A stretch of 64,000 nucleotides of DNA from Elusimicrobiota bacterium. GTDB lineage: Bacteria > Elusimicrobiota > Elusimicrobia > Elusimicrobiales > UBA9959. Positions 9,180 to 16,733 of the stretch are shown here, piece after piece. The translations under genes were made by a program, and so were the position numbers. The notes beneath the pieces were generated by a model, which saw only the letters and a list, made by a program, of their open reading frames with translations, made no database searches and was not told where the DNA came from. Location of the stretch: contig DMXM01000018.1 of the NCBI GenBank assembly GCA_003482905.1, positions 168,658 through 232,657 of the forward strand. The letters are read 5' to 3'. Numbering within the stretch: the stretch's first letter is position 1; every line of letters starts with the position of its first letter.

Positions 9180-10373
9180 ATGTCAAAAATAACCATCCCG
9201 CTGGGCCCCCAGCACCCCGCGCTTAAAGAACCCGAGAATTTCATGCTGGTGCTGGAAGGCGAACAGATCTCCGGCGCCACGGTGAACCTGGGCTACAACC
9301 ACCGCGGCATGGAGAAAGCCGCCGAAAGCCGCACTTATATACAGAACCTTTACCTTATAGAGCGCGTCTGCGGCATCTGCTCGCACTCCCACACCACCAC
9401 CTATATCACCAACGTGGAAGAGCTGGCCAAGGCCGAAGTGCCCCAGCGGGCGCTGGCCATCCGCACCCTCTTCGCCGAGCTCGAGCGCGTGCACAGCCAC
9501 CTGCTGTGGCTGGGCGTGGCCGGCTACGAGATGGGCTTTGAGACGCTGTTCATGTACACCTGGCGCGACCGCGAGCAGGTGCTGGACTGCCTGGAAATGC
9601 TGTCGGGCAACCGCGTGCACTATTCCATAAACACCCTGGGCGGCGTGCGCCGCGACATCACCGCCGAGCTGAAAGCGGAAGTCTTGAAGCGCATAAAGTT
9701 CCTGGAAGAGCGCACCCAGTATTACATAAAGCTGGCTACCCAGGAACCGACGGTGCTGGCCCGCACCAGCAACGTGGGCAAACTGCCTTACGACGTGGCC
9801 ATCGAGCGCGGCGCGGTGGGCCCCACGGCCCGCGCCTCCGGCGTGGCCCGCGACGTGCGCAAGGACGAGCCTTACCTGATCTACGGCCAGCTGGATTTCA
9901 AGCTGATCACGCACGACACCAACGACGTCTTCGGCCGCCTGGTGGTGCGCGCGCTGGAGCTGGTGGAATCCTATAAGATGATAAACCAGATCCTCAACCA
10001 CCTGCCGGAAGGCCCCATCGCCATAAAGATCCCGATGAAGATAGCCGCCGGCGAGGCCGTGAACCATTACGAGGCGCCCCGCGGCGAGGACATCCACTAT
10101 CTCAAGTCCAACAACACCGACAAACCGGAGCGCCTGAAAGTGCGCGCCCCGACGCTGGCCAACCTGCAGAGCGTGGCCTATATGATGGAAGGCGGGTGGC
10201 TGGCCGACGTGCCGCTTGTGATAGCCGCCATAGACCCGTGCATGTCCTGCACGGACCGCGCCGCGGTCTGGAACCCCAAAAAAGGCAAAACCGAGGTCTA
10301 CAGCTGGGAAGACATGCGCAAGCTGGGCATAGAGCATTACAAGCGCCGCGGCGTCGACTTCGGCAGGCTGTGA
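9180..10373 (+). CDS. Group 4 [NiFe] hydrogenase large (catalytic) subunit
   Basis: This 397-residue catalytic subunit reduces protons or oxidises H2. The L1 motif RVCGICSHSH gives Cys64 and Cys67; the L2 motif DPCMSCTDR gives Cys354 and Cys357. All four NiFe-ligating cysteines are present, which separates it from NuoD of complex I and from cysteine-less Ehr-type relatives. About 37 residues follow the Arg after L2 (Arg360). In HycE-type enzymes a nickel-dependent endopeptidase removes such a tail after the equivalent Arg, so cleavage by a HycI-like protease is inferred. No maturation (hyp) or protease gene is in the window. Confidence 0.95.
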   Translation: MSKITIPLGPQHPALKEPENFMLVLEGEQISGATVNLGYNHRGMEKAAESRTYIQNLYLIERVCGICSHSHTTTYITNVEELAKAEVPQRALAIRTLFAELERVHSHLLWLGVAGYEMGFETLFMYTWRDREQVLDCLEMLSGNRVHYSINTLGGVRRDITAELKAEVLKRIKFLEERTQYYIKLATQEPTVLARTSNVGKLPYDVAIERGAVGPTARASGVARDVRKDEPYLIYGQLDFKLITHDTNDVFGRLVVRALELVESYKMINQILNHLPEGPIAIKIPMKIAAGEAVNHYEAPRGEDIHYLKSNNTDKPERLKVRAPTLANLQSVAYMMEGGWLADVPLVIAAIDPCMSCTDRAAVWNPKKGKTEVYSWEDMRKLGIEHYKRRGVDFGRL

Positions 10374-10396
10374 GCCGGACTTAAGGAAACATAACA

Positions 10397-11344
10397 ATGG
10401 ACTCAATAATTCCTCTTGCTTATATACTGATATTCCCGGGCTTCCTGTTCCTGGCCGTCTACGGCCTGTACCTTCAGTGGGTGGACAGGAAACTCTGTGC
10501 GGTGATGCAGAACCGCATGGGCCCGCCCTGGGTGCAGCCCTACGCCGACTTTATAAAGCTGCTGGCGAAAGAAGTCATAGTGCCGGACGCCTCCACCAAC
10601 AAGACCATGTTCCGCGTGCTGCCTTTCTTCGCCATGGCGGCCGTTATAACGGCCCTGGTCTCCATCCCCGTCTGGGGCCCGGCGGCCATGTACAGCTTCC
10701 AGGGCGACCTGGTAGTGGCTATCTACCTGCTTACCATCCCCACGGTCACGTTCTTCCTGGCCGGCTGGAGCTCGGCCAGCCCCTACTCCACGGTGGGCTC
10801 CATGCGCGTGCTCACGCAGCTCTTCGCCTATGAAGTACCGCTGATGCTCGCGCTGATAGGCCCGGCGATACTTGCCGGGTCGTGGAACATGTCTGAGATC
10901 TCGGCTTTCTTCTCCGCCAACCCCAGGTTCATCCCGGCCCAGCTGCTGGGCTTCCTGGCGGCGCTTATCGCCCTGCAGGGCAAGCTTGAGCGCATGCCTT
11001 TCGACATCCCGCACGCCAAGAACGAGATTGTGGGCGGCCAGTTCACGGAATATTCCGGGCGGCTGTACGGCTTCTTCCTGCTGGCGGTGGATATGGAGCT
11101 GGTGGTGGGCGCGGCGCTGGTCAACGCGGTGTTCCTGGGCGGAACGCTGGGGCTGTCCGGCTGGGCCGGAACGGGGATGTTCCTCGCCAAGACGCTTTTT
11201 ATCACTTTCCTGCTGGCGCTCTTAAAGGTGCTGATGGCCCGCATCCGCATAGAGCAGATGGTAAATTTCTGCTGGAAGTACCTGGCCCCGGTGGCCATGG
11301 CGCAGGTAGCCTTCGATATCTTCCTTAAATACAAATTAGGATAA
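10397..11344 (+). CDS. Group 4 [NiFe] hydrogenase: NuoH/EchB/MbhM-like membrane anchor
   Basis: This 315-residue protein has about eight transmembrane helices. It anchors the soluble hydrogenase arm and couples it to the ion path. Conserved segments include QNRMGPPWVQPYADFIKLLAKE (cf. NRxGPxGxQ...D..K in NuoH), GSMRVLTQLFAYEVPL and MPFDIPHAKNEIVGGQFTEYSGRLYG, with its cluster of acidic residues near the quinone-cavity equivalent. It begins 23 bp after the large-subunit stop, with AAGGA upstream, and ends 4 bp before the ferredoxin-like gene. Confidence 0.93.
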   Translation: MDSIIPLAYILIFPGFLFLAVYGLYLQWVDRKLCAVMQNRMGPPWVQPYADFIKLLAKEVIVPDASTNKTMFRVLPFFAMAAVITALVSIPVWGPAAMYSFQGDLVVAIYLLTIPTVTFFLAGWSSASPYSTVGSMRVLTQLFAYEVPLMLALIGPAILAGSWNMSEISAFFSANPRFIPAQLLGFLAALIALQGKLERMPFDIPHAKNEIVGGQFTEYSGRLYGFFLLAVDMELVVGAALVNAVFLGGTLGLSGWAGTGMFLAKTLFITFLLALLKVLMARIRIEQMVNFCWKYLAPVAMAQVAFDIFLKYKLG

Positions 11345-11348
11345 CTCC

Positions 11349-11750
11349 ATGAAAATACCCGCAAGAGTTTTCAGCGAAGTGATAAAGCACCTTTTCAAGA
11401 AGCCGGCCACCTCCCGCTATCCTTTCGAGAAGTCGCACATATTCCCGAACTACCGCGGCCGCGTGGTGTTCGAGGGGGACAAGTGCATAGGCTGCCAGAT
11501 GTGCGTGCGCGTCTGCCCGTCGAAGGCGATAGAGATCCCCTTGTCGGCCGCCCAGCCGCCCGCGCCCGCCCAGGTGGAAGGGCAGCCCGCGGTGCCCGCC
11601 AAAAAGAAATTCGACTGCATCATGAAGCTGGACCACTGCGTCTACTGCGGCCAGTGCGTAGAGGTCTGCCCCAAGAAAGCCCTCGCCATGACCCAGGACT
11701 ACGAACTGGCCAGCGTCAAAAAATCCGACCTCCGCCGCCACTACAAATAG
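11349..11750 (+). CDS. Group 4 [NiFe] hydrogenase: ferredoxin-like subunit with two [4Fe-4S] clusters (NuoI-like)
   Basis: This 133-residue polyferredoxin feeds electrons to the small subunit. The first cluster motif is CIGCQMCVRVCP and the second is CVYCGQCVEVCP. A Pro/Ala-rich linker of about 25 residues between them (PPAPAQVEGQPAVPAK) is longer than in typical NuoI. It is the last gene of the operon and is followed by a strong intrinsic terminator. With no diaphorase or formate dehydrogenase genes in the operon, reduced ferredoxin is the likely electron donor; this is inferred from the subunit set. Confidence 0.93.
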   Translation: MKIPARVFSEVIKHLFKKPATSRYPFEKSHIFPNYRGRVVFEGDKCIGCQMCVRVCPSKAIEIPLSAAQPPAPAQVEGQPAVPAKKKFDCIMKLDHCVYCGQCVEVCPKKALAMTQDYELASVKKSDLRRHYK

Positions 11751-11772
11751 CCGCGGTCCTCGCAAATAAGGA

Positions 11773-11800
11773 AAGCCGGCCCAAAGCCGGCTTCTTTATT
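11773..11800 (+). terminator. Intrinsic terminator of the hydrogenase operon
   Basis: A perfect 8-bp stem (AAGCCGGC / GCCGGCTT) with a 5-nt loop is followed by CTTTATTT. It lies 22 bp after the last hydrogenase stop codon. Confidence 0.85.
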
Positions 11801-11965
11801 TGCCCGAATAGCCTATTTTAACCTAGGCCTATTCGCCACCGGCGCATGAGCATTTCGCCTCATGTGTCGCGCTCGGAAATCTTATATAGTAATAGTATCG
11901 GGAAAGCACTTGGATAGATAATTTAGAAGAAATACAGGTAAGTTCGGCGTGCGAAGGAGAAAATA

Positions 11966-13021
11966 ATGAAGAATACCATGCTTAGCATCTCAACTGTGAT
12001 CCTTGCCATAAATTTCAGTTTCGCGTCAGGCAACGAGGGCTTAAGGTCGGGGTTTGAACTTACGGATATAGACAAGCAAGCGTTAGAGCAGATCGAGGTC
12101 AAAGTTCTCCCTAAAACCCCCGCCGCGCAGGACAGCGCGGCAGACAAAGCTATTGCCTACGGCAAGATCACGGAGGCTGAATTAAAGGGATTAATGTTCA
12201 TGGGTAACCCAAGGGACGCTTCCGAGGGTATGCTTTCGATAACCGAGGAAGGCGCCTGGGCATTTACCCCCGAAGCAACGAACAACGGGGCAAACGAGGG
12301 ATTTGCCGGCTCTGATTTCTCGATATACGACAGAATGCAGGTATGGGGAGATGAGGAAGGGCAAATAGCGGTTTTTGGAGCGCATGGCGGCCCCATAGTG
12401 AGACTGACGGAAGCCATAAAAAAACAAATGGAAAAGCAGTTAGGCTATAAGGTCAGCGGTGACTATATGATCAAATTTCGCTACGGCCCAATGGCCGAAT
12501 GCGACACTGTCTTTCTGTTTGCAGGCCGGGAGGACCGGACCGCGCAGACCAGGGCGATGGGAGACGCGGCGGCCCCGGGACTGGCCGTACTTGAGATATT
12601 TTCAAAGGAGAAAGTATCCTTGCGCGCCACCGCCACTTATATGGCAACTACCGAGGCCATGGGCTGCGCTCAAACCAGTTTTAACGACGGCCAGATGGAA
12701 ACTACCCCGCTGGTATTCAGCCGGGACATCCCGGTCAATTCGGGAACCGGCGCCGGCGTTGTAACCTTCGCCAGGAAGCTGCCCGGCAAATGCCAGTCCG
12801 CGCTGGCGGGGTTCACCCTGCGCGTGATCCACCCGAAAGTGAGCAAAGACCTAAACGCCATCAGCCTGCGGTTCTCCCAGACTAACCAGGATATGAACGT
12901 GCAGAAAATGGTTTTCAGCAAAACACAGTCACCCTCGCCCGGAGATATCTGGGCCATCAGCGGGCAGTCCATACTGGTGGGGCCCAACGGCAAAGCCAGG
13001 GCGGAGCTGGTGCTGGAGTAG
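11966..13021 (+). CDS. Secreted protein of unknown function (351 aa)
   Basis: I do not recognise this protein. It begins with a signal peptide (MKNTMLSISTVILAINFSFASG; probable cleavage after about residue 21) and has no later membrane segment, so it is probably periplasmic or exported. Four cysteines are scattered in the mature part (for example MAECDTVF, EAMGCAQTSF and PGKCQSAL) and could form disulphides. The N terminus recalls that of the secreted protein at 32328, with a short stretch ending in VxVxP-type residues. GC content is lower than in the hydrogenase operon. The ATG has a strong AAGGAG site. It stands alone between two terminators. Confidence 0.7.
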   Translation: MKNTMLSISTVILAINFSFASGNEGLRSGFELTDIDKQALEQIEVKVLPKTPAAQDSAADKAIAYGKITEAELKGLMFMGNPRDASEGMLSITEEGAWAFTPEATNNGANEGFAGSDFSIYDRMQVWGDEEGQIAVFGAHGGPIVRLTEAIKKQMEKQLGYKVSGDYMIKFRYGPMAECDTVFLFAGREDRTAQTRAMGDAAAPGLAVLEIFSKEKVSLRATATYMATTEAMGCAQTSFNDGQMETTPLVFSRDIPVNSGTGAGVVTFARKLPGKCQSALAGFTLRVIHPKVSKDLNAISLRFSQTNQDMNVQKMVFSKTQSPSPGDIWAISGQSILVGPNGKARAELVLE

Positions 13022-13062
13022 GACTACGGCCGGAAAGGAAAAGCTCTGTTTTTAGACCTTCT

Positions 13063-13095
13063 GCCGCCGGGGAAACCCGGCGGCTTTTTAATTTT
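13063..13095 (+). terminator. Intrinsic terminator after the 351-aa secreted protein
   Basis: A 9-bp perfect stem (GCCGCCGGG / CCCGGCGGC) with a GAAA tetraloop is followed by TTTTTAATTTT. It lies 42 bp beyond the stop codon. Confidence 0.88.
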
Positions 13096-13138
13096 ATATA
13101 CAGAAGGGTTTGCTCGTGAAGCAAAAGAGCACAATCAA

Positions 13139-13990
13139 TTAAAAATCACGGATCTTGGTCACTTTGCATTCCACCGTGAAAAGGGCGGAGTCTTTCCGCT
13201 TTTCTGTAATGGCGTAGGTTGCCGCGGTCGAGACATTCAACGACAACAACGGGTAGCAATTGGCAAGCTCCAGCAAAGAGGCCCTGAGAATACCCAGCCG
13301 CAGGTATGTAGGGCGCCCGCTGGACGCAAGTTCACTTTGATAATCCAGTATTTTCTTCTGCATATCCGAATGTAGAATATCCATGCGCGGATATTCCACT
13401 ATCGCGCCGGCCATCGGGCATTTATAAGTGCCGTCTTTTTGCCGTTTGATCAATTTTACCCCAGCGAACTCCAAGATGATCCTTTTTGCCTCGGGCAGGG
13501 ACAACCCGATGGCCGCGGCCAGGGTTTTAATGGTCCAGTTCCCGGTGTCATTATTAAGGGCGGCCCAGCATAAATACGCCCCTTTGTTCCTGGTGACAAC
13601 AGTAACCTGCGCCCGGGTCATATAGAACTTCTTTTCTGTCAGTAGTTTTGCCACCGCTTTATGCAGGGAGGAGGAAATGGACTTTTCTTTCGGCAGAGTG
13701 ATGAGCGGCGCCAATAATTCGGTAAAAGCATCTTCCCCGACGGTGGTTTCCAACCACGCCGTAACAAACACTATTCCGTCATAGCTTTGGGGGAATAGGC
13801 GGAGCGCGTGCATATATGTCCCGACATTTCTAAAGGGAGGCAGAAGTTTACCCTGCTCAATAAGCAGGTACATCCGGTAGGAGATTTTAAAAAAAGGCTT
13901 GGCACCGTTACAATGAAAGAATTGATATGCGGTTTTAAAGCCCGCCTCTTTCCTGTATTTTGTCAACGCGTTTGAAAATATGGTTCCCAT
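13139..13990 (-). CDS. Putative HTH-type regulator, member of a paralogous pair
   Basis: The 283-residue protein has an N-terminal region (about residues 1-60: KYRKEAGFKTAYQFF ... ISYRMYLLIEQGKLLPPF) with the spacing of an XRE-like helix-turn-helix. A middle segment follows (WTIKTLAAAIGLSLPEAKRIILEF) that looks like a winged helix. This reading is inference; I do not recognise a named family. The ATG at 13990 was chosen over an upstream start because GGAG sits 8 nt before it and because the decayed paralogue at 18957-19131 begins at the same residue. It is divergent from the ATP-grasp gene across an AT-rich region that shares sequence with the 95-bp repeats at 19160 and 32127. Confidence 0.65.
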   Translation of the reverse strand: MGTIFSNALTKYRKEAGFKTAYQFFHCNGAKPFFKISYRMYLLIEQGKLLPPFRNVGTYMHALRLFPQSYDGIVFVTAWLETTVGEDAFTELLAPLITLPKEKSISSSLHKAVAKLLTEKKFYMTRAQVTVVTRNKGAYLCWAALNNDTGNWTIKTLAAAIGLSLPEAKRIILEFAGVKLIKRQKDGTYKCPMAGAIVEYPRMDILHSDMQKKILDYQSELASSGRPTYLRLGILRASLLELANCYPLLSLNVSTAATYAITEKRKDSALFTVECKVTKIRDF

Positions 13991-14012
13991 ACAGACTCCA
14001 TGATACCCATAC

Positions 14013-14055
14013 AATTTAATCACATATTGACGCCTTTTGATAGAGAGAGAGAGTT
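14013..14055. repeat. Partial, diverged copy of the 95-bp dispersed repeat
   Basis: AATTTAATCA...CTTTTGATAGAGAG aligns with the left part of the repeats at 19160 and 32127, with a short indel. It lacks the right part. As in the copy at 19160, it lies just upstream of the start of the putative HTH regulator. Confidence 0.55.
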
Positions 14056-14066
14056 TCTGCTAAAAT
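14037..14066 (+). promoter_or_regulatory. Sigma-70-type promoter of the ATP-grasp gene
   Basis: TTGATA (14037-14042) and TAAAAT (14061-14066) are separated by 18 bp. The expected start of transcription leaves a short leader containing an AAGGAG site before the ATG at 14087. Confidence 0.65.
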
Positions 14067-14086
14067 TTATACACTAAGGAGCAGCA

Positions 14087-15247
14087 ATGAATTTCGTCTT
14101 CCTGTCGCCCCATTTCCCGCCCAACTACCGGCCGTTCTGCCGCAGCCTCAAGGCCGCCGGCTTCACCGTACTCGGGATAGGCGACGCCGAATTCGGCGCG
14201 CTGCACCCGGAACTGGCCGGCTCGCTCGCCTGGTATTACAAAGTCGGCGACATGCACAATTACGACGAACTGCGGGAGGCCTGCCGTTTCTTCACCGAGA
14301 AGTTCGGCCACATAGACAGGCTGGATTCCCTCAACGAATACTGGCTGGAGACGGAAGCGGCGCTACGCACGGAATTCGGCGTCTTTGGCATACACAACGA
14401 CACCATAGCCGACATACGCAGGAAGTCCCGCATGAAGAAGATCTTCGCCGCGGCCGGCATACCCCACGCGCGGGGCCGGATAGTGAAGACCCTGGCGGAG
14501 CTGAAGGCTTTCGCCGGGGAAGCGGGTTTCCCCGTGATAGTGAAACCCGACGACGGCATGGGGGCCGCCTTCACCTATAAACTTCACGACGGGGCCCAAC
14601 TGGCCGCTTTTTTCGACAGGAAGCCGGGCGGGGAATTCATAGCGGAAGAATTCATAGAGGGGGACATCGTCACCTTCGACGGCCTGGCCGACCGGGACGG
14701 GAAAATAGTCTTCTCCACCTCGCACGTCTACGGCGAGGATGTGATGGAGGCCGTACTGGCCGATTCCCATATCTCCTACTATTCCGTCAGGGAAATACCG
14801 GCGGACCTGGAGAGGGCCGGCAGAAAGCTGGTGGACGGGTTTAAGGTAAGGGAACGCTTTTTCCATTTCGAGTTCTTCCGCAGGAAGGACGGGACGCTCT
14901 ACGCGCTGGAAGTCAACATACGGCCCCCTGGCGGTTTCACCATGGACATGTTCAACTACGCCTGCGATATAGATATGTACTCGGTATGGGCGCGGATGAT
15001 GGCGGGGGAGAAAGTGGATCTGGATTACCGGCGAAAATATTCCTGCTGCTACGCGGGCCGCAAATACCGCATCAACTACCGCTATTCCCACGAGGAATTG
15101 CTGGGGATGCTGGGGCCTAAAGTGGTGCAGTACCAGGAACTGCCGCCCGTGCTGGCAAGGGCCATGGGCGACTGCGGCTACATAGCGCGGGCCGCTGACC
15201 GGAACTCTATCCTTGAAACCGTGCGCCTGATACAGGCCGAAAAATAG
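14087..15247 (+). CDS. ATP-grasp family ligase-like enzyme
   Basis: This 386-residue cytosolic protein has the three-part ATP-grasp layout: a Rossmann-like N-terminal part (residues 1-100), the ATP-binding lobe (VIVKPDDGMGAAFTYKL about 148-164; AEEFIEGDIVTFDGLAD about 187-203) and the Mg-binding end (FFHFEFFRRKDGTLYALEVNIRPPGG). Such enzymes join a carboxylate to an amine or thiol through an acyl phosphate. The substrate is not predictable here. Relatives include carbamoyl-phosphate-synthase-like and peptide-ligase proteins. It is monocistronic, with a good promoter and ribosome binding site, and converges on the clostripain-like gene 19 bp downstream. Confidence 0.82.
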   Translation: MNFVFLSPHFPPNYRPFCRSLKAAGFTVLGIGDAEFGALHPELAGSLAWYYKVGDMHNYDELREACRFFTEKFGHIDRLDSLNEYWLETEAALRTEFGVFGIHNDTIADIRRKSRMKKIFAAAGIPHARGRIVKTLAELKAFAGEAGFPVIVKPDDGMGAAFTYKLHDGAQLAAFFDRKPGGEFIAEEFIEGDIVTFDGLADRDGKIVFSTSHVYGEDVMEAVLADSHISYYSVREIPADLERAGRKLVDGFKVRERFFHFEFFRRKDGTLYALEVNIRPPGGFTMDMFNYACDIDMYSVWARMMAGEKVDLDYRRKYSCCYAGRKYRINYRYSHEELLGMLGPKVVQYQELPPVLARAMGDCGYIARAADRNSILETVRLIQAEK

Positions 15248-15266
15248 TTTCAGGGATATCCCATCT

Positions 15267-16538
15267 TCATTTAGCCTCCGTAAATGCTTGCTTCTTTCCG
15301 GCAGGGCCCGCTTCCCGCCCGATGAATTCGTCCCAGAAACCGTCTTTCGCCCAGGCCAGTACGTTGTAATCATCATTGTAACTGTAACCCATGGGGAGAT
15401 ACAGTGCGAGCCCGCGGGCTTTAAGATGCTGATAACCGGAAATCCCGTTGGCTATAACAACTTCTTTCGCCAGCAGCTCCGCGATGCCGGCAGATCTTAA
15501 CTTTAGAGCCTGAGAAACCCCCAGGCCGGAAACAATCGACATGAAGTCATACAGATCCTTCTGATCGTACTCGTAGAAAGCCTGCGCTTTATTCGCGGCG
15601 TATTTCAAGGGTACCTGGTCCGGTTCGGCCAGGGCCAGTCTGGACCAGACGCCGAGCGACTGCAGCAGTTTCTCCAGCGCGGCGGTCCTTATAGCCGAAT
15701 GGGTGGTGTTCATATTCAGCTCTTCGTTGCTTTTCTGGAACTCTTCCACCAGTATCTTCCCTATCTCCTCCGTTTTAACCGTGGGTGAGCTCTTTATGCG
15801 GTTAAGAATCCTGTCGTAGGGATAGCCCTCGCCCGGTTCCGTATCTTCCGAGGCTGCTATCACTTCGGCGTATTTCCTAACTTCATAGGCCACTTCCGCC
15901 GTCTGCATAAGGCAGGCGTCGAAGGCCAGCAGGGCCACCGGCCCGCTGCGCTCGAAGACCTTTGACAACTGGGGGGTGGAGATGTGATTGTCCGTTTCGT
16001 CGTCAAAAGATATCGCGCGGCCGGCGCTCTTTTTCCAGCCGTTCCCGTGGTTCCAGATCACCAGAACATATCTTTTGGCGGGATAATTGGCTTTGGCCCA
16101 GGTTATAAAATCCGCAAGATGGCCCCAGTCTCCCATGTCCACCGCGCTCTGCTCCCATATTACGGGGGAGGTTATTTTAACTGGATCGGCGTCTTTTTCT
16201 ATATAATATCTCCGGGCTCCGCTCCAGCCGCCGGCCCCGGATGACCTGAGCTTCCCGAACTCGGCCACAATATTCACGTTTTCATCCGAACCGGCGGCTT
16301 CCATCTCGTTCATATCCTTGAATCCGAATTCCTCAAGGTCGTTCTTGGCGTTCTTATAGACCATGAACGTGATCTCTTTCGACGGCTTTGCCTCGGACGG
16401 GGAGGAGAAGACCGGACTGTCCGGCATTAAAAGTCCCGCGGCGCCTTTTTCTCCGTCAAAACTGTAAAACGCCGGCAAGGCGCTGGCTGCCGCCGGGAAC
16501 AAAAGGAATAAGCACAGGGATCTGTAAGTGTTTTTCAT
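15267..16538 (-). CDS. Secreted clostripain-family (C11) cysteine peptidase
   Basis: The 423-residue protein has a signal peptide (MKNTYRSLCLFLLFPAAASA). The C11 catalytic pair is visible: His in VLVIWNHGNGWK and Cys in ALLAFDACLMQTAEVAYE. The family's EDTEPGEGYPYDRIL segment follows. Clostripain relatives cleave after basic residues, but specificity here is unknown. The start at 16538 was preferred to an upstream ATG because GGAGG lies just before it and a signal peptide follows directly. A TATAAT on the same strand 40 nt upstream is a likely -10. The gene is monocistronic. Confidence 0.85.
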   Translation of the reverse strand: MKNTYRSLCLFLLFPAAASALPAFYSFDGEKGAAGLLMPDSPVFSSPSEAKPSKEITFMVYKNAKNDLEEFGFKDMNEMEAAGSDENVNIVAEFGKLRSSGAGGWSGARRYYIEKDADPVKITSPVIWEQSAVDMGDWGHLADFITWAKANYPAKRYVLVIWNHGNGWKKSAGRAISFDDETDNHISTPQLSKVFERSGPVALLAFDACLMQTAEVAYEVRKYAEVIAASEDTEPGEGYPYDRILNRIKSSPTVKTEEIGKILVEEFQKSNEELNMNTTHSAIRTAALEKLLQSLGVWSRLALAEPDQVPLKYAANKAQAFYEYDQKDLYDFMSIVSGLGVSQALKLRSAGIAELLAKEVVIANGISGYQHLKARGLALYLPMGYSYNDDYNVLAWAKDGFWDEFIGREAGPAGKKQAFTEAK

Positions 16539-16578
16539 CAATTGTAATCCTCCGCCATAGCCCCGCAAGCTTTCTGAA

Positions 16579-16584
16579 ATTATA
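16579..16584 (-). promoter_or_regulatory. Probable -10 of the clostripain-family gene
   Basis: A perfect TATAAT on the minus strand lies 40 nt before the start codon at 16538. No clear -35 is visible. Confidence 0.4.
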
Positions 16585-16733
16585 TTATCGCGCAAAAGGA
16601 GCTTTTAATCCAGTGCCGGAAGTCCCAGCCGCCGGCGGAATAAGTACCCGGCTCCATATAGGTATTACGGGCATAATTTCGGGCAACAGGGAATAGGCTG
16701 GTTCTAGTCCGTCCGGCAGCTGATTTCCGGGTA

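Noticed and set aside
2379..11750. Reading the operon as respiratory complex I
   Set aside because: The large subunit has both CxxC pairs that bind NiFe, there are no NuoE/F/G genes, and the small subunit has the hydrogenase-type CNGCDIE motif.
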